A stretch of 5,177 bases of DNA from Candidatus Cloacimonadota bacterium (GTDB lineage: Bacteria > Cloacimonadota > Cloacimonadia > Cloacimonadales > TCS61). The notes below the pieces were generated by a model. It did no database searches and had not been told where the DNA came from. It saw nothing but the letters and a program-made list of their open reading frames with translations. Positions 1-5,177 of this stretch are shown piece by piece. Position 1 is the stretch's first letter. Every line of letters begins with the position of its first letter. The stretch is taken from assembly GCA_003647825.1 (NCBI GenBank), contig QMNP01000143.1, positions 1 through 5,177 on the forward strand, given 5' to 3'. A program made the translations under genes and the position numbers.

Positions 1-126
1 AATCTTACGATTAAAGTAATGATTTGCATGCTTACCTGGAATCATTCTGATTCCGTAGCATACGCTAATCATTACAAGCAACTGAAAAATTTGAAAAAAG
101 GAGTAATTGAAATGAAAGGAACTTAA
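1..126 (+). CDS. Possible 3' end of an upstream gene (partial, unidentified)
   Basis: The first frame is open from base 1 for 41 codons and ends at TAA 124-126. The conceptual C-terminus includes the stretch LTWNHSDSVAYANHYKQL and finishes in a Lys-rich end (LKNLKKGVIEMKGT). I do not recognise a family. The LTWN...LK...MK spacing loosely recalls the last strands of the sorting tails on the two downstream genes, but the YPNPFNP and KGQKVKTL blocks are not visible, so this is only a hint. A 41-codon open run can arise by chance, and the start lies outside the window. If the frame is real, 176 bases separate it from the next gene, enough room for that gene to have its own promoter. Confidence 0.3.
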   Translation, partial: NLTIKVMICMLTWNHSDSVAYANHYKQLKNLKKGVIEMKGT

Positions 127-183
127 GGAATTTAATTCATAGACAATCCGATATCCCGATATTTGAAAAATGAAAGTATATTT

Positions 184-268
184 CGAAAATTAATCGATCA
201 GTATTTACTGATAATAAAACTGTTAACCACTCCCGAAAATTAAACCTTGCGAATTAATGACGAAAATT
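184..268 (+). repeat. Three direct copies of CGAAAATT upstream of the amidotransferase-like gene
   Basis: CGAAAATT occurs at 184-191, 234-241 and 261-268. The first two copies extend to CGAAAATTAA, and a related CGAATTAA lies at 250-257. All sit in the leader between the upstream stop (126) and the ATG at 303, so a role as regulator-binding sites is possible. The sequence is very AT-rich and the spacings (50 and 27 bases) are not equal, so chance is also possible. I could not identify a convincing -35/-10 pair in this leader. TATATT at 177-182 is the nearest -10-like hexamer but has no good partner. Confidence 0.3.
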
Positions 269-290
269 TTATTGGGAATTTATTTATCTT

Positions 291-302
291 TGGAGGAAAA
301 AG
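291..302 (+). promoter_or_regulatory. Shine-Dalgarno site of the amidotransferase-like gene
   Basis: TGGAGG at 291-296 lies six bases before the ATG at 303. It is a strong match to the anti-Shine-Dalgarno complement and fixes the start, so that the signal peptide is included in the protein. Confidence 0.75.
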
Positions 303-2630
303 ATGAAAAAGACAGTTTTATGTACTATGTTTATTGTTTGTATCAGCTACATATTTGCAGAATGTGACATGATGGCTATGATAGCTAAAAATGGTTACTA
401 TCTTTCTGGCAATAGCACAACATACGATTTATTTGATTTTATACGTGTCAGATCACACAATGTTCAAAGTAACAAAAGAAACGACGACGGTTATGGATTT
501 ATTTATTATCCTGATGTTGGGACTTTCAACATAAGTAACCAGAGTTGGTATCAAACAGATCCCACACCCAATGATGACACGTATTATACTGGTGGTTTGC
601 CAATATGGCAAGTTGAACTTGATGATGCTGAAGATTATATCATTAACACTGTTAATGATGCAACTATAGTGTTAGGACATGCACGACAAGGATCTTCTGG
701 AGAAGGTAACCATCCGTTTTATTTCGATTATACTTATCCCGGAACACAAGAAACAAAAACATTCACACTTATGCATAATGGCACACTAACTAACAATCTG
801 AAAACACCAATGTATACTTATTTATACAATTTAGGTTTACTTAGTACTTCAAACTGGTATGGTGTTGCAAGCGATATTGATACATGGATAGATAGTGAAA
901 TTTTATTTCGATATTTAATGCATTTCATTGATGAAAATAATGGAAATGTTATTAGTGGTATTCAAGAGGCTCTTACTCAGGAGTTTCTACCTGGTCTTCC
1001 AGGAGGACCAAATATCCCAAATTCCAATATCAAGAATTGGATAGAAAATCCGGAGTATTACTACAGTTACGAAATTAGTGCATACACCTACAAAAGAATA
1101 GCAAACATAGTTTTATCTGATTCAGAAAATCTGTATATCTTTCGCAATTCTCCTTCAGAGGGATTAAGTACTCCCTTACATGATCCTTATCACAATTTAT
1201 CATATGAAGAGGATAACAATTTATATGTAGTAAAGACGTTAGATGATCTTGATACGCGGATTGATCAATTTGATTTCGTTGTTATCTCGAAGGATGAATC
1301 TCCAATTGAATACCCCAATTTCCTTGATAGTGACGCTAAAACATTCTCTCCCGGTGTAACCTGGGTATCATTCCCTCGACTCACTCAGCAATATACGTAT
1401 AATGGCGAAAGCTATGAACAAGCATACTGGAATACAACATTGCAAACTCCCGGACTTCTTCAATCAACATTAAATGGTGATCCAACAATAAATGATTTTG
1501 AAATCATCGAAGGTTATAGGGATGATGAGGAGATAGATATTGAACTCAGTGTTCTTGGATTCCAAGACAATGGTTTTAATAATATGCTTTTCCGTCATGA
1601 AGGCTACAAAATCACTGTTGATGAAGAAGGAGAATCTACAACATTAGTTGTGGATGGTGAGAGATTATCCGACACATATACTATTTCTGAAGCATTACCG
1701 GCATACACCGAAAATTGGTTAGGATACTGGCTCCCTGAATCGAGGAATATTGTTGCTGCATTTGGTGAATTCTGGGAATATGTGGAAGAAGTATGGGCTG
1801 AAGACTGGTATTACAATAAATGCAGTAATAATAGAGGAATCGGAGATGCAGAACCTGTTTCATGGTCCACTGCTAATAAAACACTAGAGTATGGAAAAGG
1901 CTATATCGTTCAATTTGAACGTACTCCTCAGATAACTGGTTTTCATTGGACTCCTTCCGCCGAAACTGAGGAACCATCCGAAAAAGCAGAATCAGAAAAC
2001 TTTGCTTATACTGAAAAACCGGATTATGAAGTTATCGATGTTGTAGATATTCCTGAAAATATTGCTGAAATCGGTGTATTTCAGGATGAAGTTTGTGTCG
2101 GTGCTGTCGTTGTAGAAAACGAATGTGAGCAAATATTAGTTTACTCAGAAAATGCCAATCGTGAAGAAATTCCTTTCACTTTTGAAATAGTAACCGGTAA
2201 TCGAGGAATGAATCAACCGGTTCTTAACTATCTAGTTTTCAATGAAAATTCCGGTGAATTTGAAAAAGGTATAGTTATCAGTGGAAGACAAGTAAGCTCG
2301 ATAATTAAGTTTAATGAAATTGGAGAACCGGGAAATGAATCATTAGTTGTCGAATCAATTCAGTTGTATGGCAACTATCCAAATCCTTTCAATCCAACTA
2401 CTCAAATATCTTTCTCATTGCCAGATGAAGAAGAAATAGAACTGACGATTTATAACGTGAAAGGACAAAAAGTAAAGACCCTTTTCTCGGGATTTGCTGA
2501 AGAAGGGATACATTCATTGACCTGGAATGGAGAAAATGACGCTGGAAGGTCAGTAAGTTCAGGAATATATTTCTACAAACTGAAAACCAATTCAAAAGAA
2601 TTAATTCGTAAAATGCTGATGATGAAGTAA
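303..2630 (+). CDS. Secreted class II glutamine amidotransferase-like protein with type IX sorting tail
   Basis: Seen: a Sec signal peptide (Lys2-Lys3, hydrophobic 4-19, ending IFAE) runs directly into Cys21. Next come GHARQGSSGEGNHPF (125-139), MHNGTLTN (157-164) and a DSE triplet (197-199). Known: these match class II (Ntn) amidotransferases, where an N-terminal Cys is the nucleophile and an Arg, an Asn-Gly pair and an Asp bind glutamine. The likely equivalents are Arg128, Asn159-Gly160 and Asp197. The domain spans about 21-330. Cys to Arg is 107 residues, against 72 in E. coli GlmS, so there is an insertion. Residues about 345-545 are aromatic-rich (GVTWVSFPRL, NWLGYWLPES, GKGYIVQFE); about 565-672 form a second beta-rich module; 688-775 are the sorting tail. 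Inferred: an exported amidase or amidohydrolase, active once Cys21 becomes N-terminal. No synthase partner domain is present, so glutamine-dependent biosynthesis is unlikely. The substrate is unknown. The fold call is good, the activity uncertain. Confidence 0.85.
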   Translation: MKKTVLCTMFIVCISYIFAECDMMAMIAKNGYYLSGNSTTYDLFDFIRVRSHNVQSNKRNDDGYGFIYYPDVGTFNISNQSWYQTDPTPNDDTYYTGGLPIWQVELDDAEDYIINTVNDATIVLGHARQGSSGEGNHPFYFDYTYPGTQETKTFTLMHNGTLTNNLKTPMYTYLYNLGLLSTSNWYGVASDIDTWIDSEILFRYLMHFIDENNGNVISGIQEALTQEFLPGLPGGPNIPNSNIKNWIENPEYYYSYEISAYTYKRIANIVLSDSENLYIFRNSPSEGLSTPLHDPYHNLSYEEDNNLYVVKTLDDLDTRIDQFDFVVISKDESPIEYPNFLDSDAKTFSPGVTWVSFPRLTQQYTYNGESYEQAYWNTTLQTPGLLQSTLNGDPTINDFEIIEGYRDDEEIDIELSVLGFQDNGFNNMLFRHEGYKITVDEEGESTTLVVDGERLSDTYTISEALPAYTENWLGYWLPESRNIVAAFGEFWEYVEEVWAEDWYYNKCSNNRGIGDAEPVSWSTANKTLEYGKGYIVQFERTPQITGFHWTPSAETEEPSEKAESENFAYTEKPDYEVIDVVDIPENIAEIGVFQDEVCVGAVVVENECEQILVYSENANREEIPFTFEIVTGNRGMNQPVLNYLVFNENSGEFEKGIVISGRQVSSIIKFNEIGEPGNESLVVESIQLYGNYPNPFNPTTQISFSLPDEEEIELTIYNVKGQKVKTLFSGFAEEGIHSLTWNGENDAGRSVSSGIYFYKLKTNSKELIRKMLMMK

Positions 2631-2638
2631 TGATTGAT

Positions 2639-2670
2639 GCCTTGCGAAGGCTATTATACTTTCGCAAGGC
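2639..2670 (+). terminator. Strong intergenic hairpin, probable terminator or processing site
   Basis: GCCTTGCGAA (2639-2648) is perfectly complementary to TTCGCAAGGC (2661-2670). Two more pairs (G-U, then G-C) extend the stem to 12, closing an eight-base loop at 2651-2658. It begins eight bases after the stop codon at 2630. No T-run follows directly; the nearest is T6 at 2689-2694, after an A6 run at 2680-2685. It is therefore not a textbook intrinsic terminator. It may terminate by that route, stabilise the 3' end of the first mRNA, or reduce read-through into the next gene. Confidence 0.55.
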
Positions 2671-2695
2671 TTGAAATTTAAAAAATGATTTTTTC

Positions 2696-2704
2696 AAGGA
2701 AATT
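2696..2704 (+). promoter_or_regulatory. Weak, close-spaced Shine-Dalgarno of the beta-helix gene
   Basis: AAGGA at 2696-2700 leaves only four bases before the ATG at 2705. This is tighter than the site of the preceding gene and suggests weaker initiation. The T6 run and the AAGGA could partly fold against TTGAAA at 2671-2676 (complement TTTCAA at 2692-2697), hiding the site. The start is supported because it gives a complete signal peptide. Confidence 0.5.
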
Positions 2705-4975
2705 ATGAAGTTAAGAATTTTTATCTTTTTTTTATTTTGCCTGTTCTGTACAAAAATACACTCAACAATACATCATATTAAACAAGATGGCACAGGCGAC
2801 TTCACAACCATTCAGGAAGGAATAAATGCTTCTGTAGATACCGATACTGTTTTAGTTTATCCTGGAACATATTACGAGAATATAGATTATCTTGAAAAAT
2901 CACTCACAGTTGCTTCACTCTACATGATTACACCTGAAGACTCACTGATCAATCAAACCATTATTGATGGTAATCAACAATCAAGGTGTGTGAAAATAGA
3001 TGAATGTGAAAATGCATCAATAATTGGTTTTACCATTCAAAATGGTTCTGCTCTTTTAGAAGGAGTATCAGAGAGTTATGAAGGTGGAGGGATTTTCATT
3101 AAAAATACTAATAACACTACCATATCTTTCTGTAAGATAAGAAGTAATACATCTTATTATGGTGGAGGTATCTTTGTAAGAAATAGCATCACAATATTAA
3201 AAGGTAATACAATATCGGGAAATAGAGCAATTGTTGCTGGTGGAGGTTTACTGTCTGCTTATGTTACAGATTCTATTTTTCAATTTGATGAAATTAATTT
3301 AAATAATATTTTTTTGAACTATTCTGGAACTGGAGCAGACATATTTTTAGCATACTACAATGAAAATACAAATGTAATTATTGATACATTTACAGTGTTG
3401 GAACCAGATTATTATTTTTTAAATTTTAATGATGCTTATACGTTTTCCTGCTTACATGCCAAAATTGAACAAATTGATCAAGACATGTTTGTATCTCCGA
3501 ATGGTAATGATGAGAATGATGGTCTAAGTACTCAAAATCCTTTGCAGACTATTGCTTTGGCTCAAACAAAAATCAAAAGAAATGATGATAATCCTAATAC
3601 TTTATTTCTTGCTTCTGGAGTTTATTCACAAACTTTGAATAATCAAATTTTTCCACTTAATGTTAAACATGGTGTTATAATTCAAGGTATTTCAAACGAA
3701 GAAACAATATTAGATGCTGAGTTAGAATATCCAATTTTCTTTCAGCTTTCTAGATACCAACCTGAGTTTTCTAAATTAATATTGCACGACTTAAAACTAA
3801 TGAACGGCGCAAAAGCTGAAAATTCTTTTTGCGGTGGTATTACTATTTATCAAGCTGATATCAGTTTAAATAACGTAATCATTGAGAATTGTAATGGTGG
3901 TCATGGAAGCGCAATATATTTATCAAATGGTTATAGTGAGTTACGTAACACGACAATAATAAATAATATTGGCGGGTATGGGATGTATCAATCAGTTGAA
4001 TTTAACTGTCCAAATCCAATTATTGAAATTTCTCTTATTAATACTAAAATACAAAATAATTTTCCGGATGATGATTATTGTGGTGGAGGTTTAAAGTTTG
4101 GTGGTCATACAAATATCCCAAGTGATTATTACGCACAAATAGTCAATTGTGAATTTAGTGGTAATCACAATAATTTCTTCAATCCTCAATCTGGTTTAGG
4201 TGGTTCAACAGGCTTACACTTAAATGATAATATGAATGTCGATATTGCTAATTGTACATTTTCTCAAAATACATTAGAATATAATACCGGTAGTATAATT
4301 TCTATAAGTAACTCACATTTAAATTTACATAATAACATTTTATACAACAACTATGGATATTCAATGAATATTTTCGATGGAGCGGAAGTAAATGTTTATT
4401 ATTCTCTTATTGAAGGTGGAAACACAAATGTAAATTATTATGGCTCAGGTAACGTTAACTGGCTTGCTGGCAATCTAGATGAAGACCCGATGTTCGACAG
4501 CTTGGGAATTTATCCTTTTGCACTTTTAAATTACTCTCCCTGTATCGATACTGGTACGTTGGATTTACCAGCAGGAATAGAATTACCTCAATTTGATTTA
4601 GCAGGAAATCCCCGTATTTGCGGAGATACGGTTGATATGGGAGCTTACGAATGGCAGGGAGTTGGAATCGAAGAACCGGAAATCTCTCAAATTTCATCTC
4701 TCACTACTCACATCTCAAACTACCCAAATCCATTCAATCCAGATACAACGATAAAATTAGAATTGGCTGAGTCAGGAAAAATCGAACTTGCAATTTATAA
4801 CATCAAAGGACAAAAAGTAAAAACATTATTGGATTGCACAACAGTTCCCGGCACTTACGAATGCAATTGGAATGGAAAAGATGAAATGGGAAAATCTGTC
4901 TCCAGTGGTCAGTATGTAGTAAAGTTGAAATTGAATGAAAAAGAAACAACGTCTAAAATTATGCTTTTAAAGTGA
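2705..4975 (+). CDS. Secreted parallel beta-helix protein with type IX sorting tail
   Basis: Seen: a signal peptide (Lys2, Arg4, hydrophobic 5-15, likely cleavage after IHS at 20). The first beta-helix unit follows, opening with IKQDGTGDFTTIQEGI (25-40) and VYPGTYYENI (51-60), a pectinesterase-like start. It carries right-handed helix turns with GGGI(F) at 127-131 and 153-157 and repeated N-x-x-I/SGN steps. A second unit restarts at about 260 (MFVSPNGNDENDGLS, then P-LQTIALA), the DUF1565-type opening, and runs to about 590. Residues 605-650 (SPCIDTG, DLAGNPRICG, VDMGAYEW) match the choice-of-anchor-Q end of such helices, and 668-756 are the sorting tail. Known: this fold occurs in surface adhesins and polysaccharide lyases or esterases. 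I see no catalytic set of a pectin lyase or pectinesterase, so enzymatic activity is not supported. Inferred role: surface or extracellular carbohydrate binding or adhesion. The gene is richer in Asn and Ile than its neighbour and starts 74 bases after it. Confidence 0.85.
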   Translation: MKLRIFIFFLFCLFCTKIHSTIHHIKQDGTGDFTTIQEGINASVDTDTVLVYPGTYYENIDYLEKSLTVASLYMITPEDSLINQTIIDGNQQSRCVKIDECENASIIGFTIQNGSALLEGVSESYEGGGIFIKNTNNTTISFCKIRSNTSYYGGGIFVRNSITILKGNTISGNRAIVAGGGLLSAYVTDSIFQFDEINLNNIFLNYSGTGADIFLAYYNENTNVIIDTFTVLEPDYYFLNFNDAYTFSCLHAKIEQIDQDMFVSPNGNDENDGLSTQNPLQTIALAQTKIKRNDDNPNTLFLASGVYSQTLNNQIFPLNVKHGVIIQGISNEETILDAELEYPIFFQLSRYQPEFSKLILHDLKLMNGAKAENSFCGGITIYQADISLNNVIIENCNGGHGSAIYLSNGYSELRNTTIINNIGGYGMYQSVEFNCPNPIIEISLINTKIQNNFPDDDYCGGGLKFGGHTNIPSDYYAQIVNCEFSGNHNNFFNPQSGLGGSTGLHLNDNMNVDIANCTFSQNTLEYNTGSIISISNSHLNLHNNILYNNYGYSMNIFDGAEVNVYYSLIEGGNTNVNYYGSGNVNWLAGNLDEDPMFDSLGIYPFALLNYSPCIDTGTLDLPAGIELPQFDLAGNPRICGDTVDMGAYEWQGVGIEEPEISQISSLTTHISNYPNPFNPDTTIKLELAESGKIELAIYNIKGQKVKTLLDCTTVPGTYECNWNGKDEMGKSVSSGQYVVKLKLNEKETTSKIMLLK

Positions 4976-5001
4976 AGTTTGAAGAAAGTTGCTTGTAACA
5001 A

Positions 5002-5051
5002 ACGTGCCCACAAAAAGCGAGAAGAAAAACAAGATGAGTCGTGGCGCACGT
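5002..5051. other. Bulged 10-bp inverted repeat with a purine-rich loop
   Basis: ACGTGCCCAC (5002-5011) pairs with GTGGCGCACGT (5041-5051) through ten base pairs with a single bulged C at 5045. The loop of 29 bases (5012-5040) is mostly A and G. The stretch 5001-5075 has 36 G or C in 75 bases, whereas 5076-5177 has 22 in 102. It starts 26 bases after the stop at 4975. It could be a 3'-end structure of the beta-helix mRNA, a small RNA or an interspersed repeat. No T-run follows directly, so it is not a classic intrinsic terminator. I see no RNA family I can name. Confidence 0.4.
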
Positions 5052-5090
5052 GAACCATTAGCTGCATCTGCTTGAGTTTTATGGTTTTAG

Positions 5091-5154
5091 GTTTAAAAGA
5101 TAGATTGTTGAATTTTTGTAATTTAAAGTTTAAGTTCATCGGTTCTTTTTAAAC
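5091..5154. other. AT-rich imperfect inverted repeat in the 3' non-coding region
   Basis: GTTTAAAAGA (5091-5100) can pair with TCTTTTTAAAC (5144-5154) over ten pairs with one bulged T, around a 43-base loop. The stem is almost all A-T and the surroundings are very AT-rich, so chance complementarity is quite possible. I see no coding frame worth calling between 4976 and the end of the window. Confidence 0.2.
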
Positions 5155-5177
5155 AAATAAGTGTCGTTATTTTTTTA

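Noticed and set aside
98..126. AAGGAG followed by ATG-AAA-GGA-ACT-TAA, a four-residue leader peptide
   Set aside because: It is in frame with the possible upstream gene, is too short to support, and has no attenuator-like structure next to it.
285..292. TATCTTTG, an exact match to the Bacteroidetes -7 element TAnnTTTG
   Set aside because: It overlaps the Shine-Dalgarno. A transcript starting about seven bases later would lack the ribosome site, and there is no TTTG about 20 bases upstream.
363..365. Lipoprotein lipobox at Cys21 of the amidotransferase-like protein
   Set aside because: The residue before the Cys is Glu, whereas signal peptidase II sites need a small residue there; the nucleophile role explains the Cys better.
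1681..1863. Minus-strand open frame of 60 codons inside the amidotransferase-like gene
   Set aside because: It lies wholly within a well-supported gene, has no recognisable motif and reads as low-quality shadow sequence.
2398..2697. Minus-strand open frame of 99 codons over the sorting tail and the intergenic hairpin
   Set aside because: It is antisense to the conserved tail and the hairpin; the protein has no family features.
4455..4697. Minus-strand open frame of 80 codons
   Set aside because: It is antisense to the choice-of-anchor-Q-like segment and shows no independent coding signal.
4993..5113. Integron attC site suggested by TAACAAACG near 4996 and GTTGAAT at 5107-5113
   Set aside because: The two ends are not complementary in the R''/R' pattern required, and there is no cassette-like gene array or integrase in the window.
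4909..5139. Minus-strand open frame of 76 codons running from the 3' non-coding region into the beta-helix gene
   Set aside because: It overlaps the conserved tail, crosses the hairpin at 5002-5051, and its composition (Phe, Asn and Lys runs) looks like translated AT-rich DNA. I see no domain.
5155..5177. AAATAA / TTATTT stem with a following T-run as an intrinsic terminator
   Set aside because: The stem is six A-T pairs only, too weak to call, and the T-run reaches the window edge.

Overview
This AT-rich window carries two large plus-strand genes for secreted proteins. Both end in the same kind of C-terminal sorting tail: NYPNPFNP, then an IYN(V/I)KGQKVKTL segment, a WNG turn, a SVSSG strand and a Lys-terminated basic end. 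This is the type IX secretion (Por) / FlgD-like type A tail of the Bacteroidetes-Chlorobi-Fibrobacteres superphylum and neighbouring candidate phyla. The exact architecture (secreted enzyme or beta-helix plus YPNPFNP tail), the W-W-SFPRL region and the low G+C most resemble Candidatus Cloacimonadota. That lineage call is an inference from protein style, because the window holds no marker gene.

Layout. Positions 1-126 are open in frame and may be the 3' end of an upstream gene (weak call). Positions 127-302 are an AT-rich leader with three copies of CGAAAATT, ending in a good Shine-Dalgarno. Positions 303-2630 encode a 775-residue exported protein whose N-terminal third is a class II (Ntn) glutamine amidotransferase-type domain, with the nucleophile candidate Cys21 right at the predicted signal-peptide junction. 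Two beta-rich regions of uncertain family and the sorting tail follow. Positions 2631-2704 hold a strong hairpin, probably a terminator or processing site. Positions 2705-4975 encode a 756-residue exported protein with two consecutive right-handed parallel beta-helix units, a choice-of-anchor-Q-like segment and the sorting tail. Positions 4976-5177 are non-coding as far as can be seen. They contain a comparatively G+C-rich island with a bulged 10-bp hairpin around a purine-rich loop, followed by very AT-rich sequence.

How the genes relate. Both products should cross the inner membrane by Sec and then be exported or surface-attached by the type IX machinery. Nothing in the sequence shows that they act on the same substrate, and the hairpin between them suggests they are at most partly co-transcribed. 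The most unusual item is the secreted amidotransferase-fold enzyme, since this fold normally works in the cytoplasm on glutamine. I see no CRISPR array, tRNA, rRNA, transposase or recognisable defence system.
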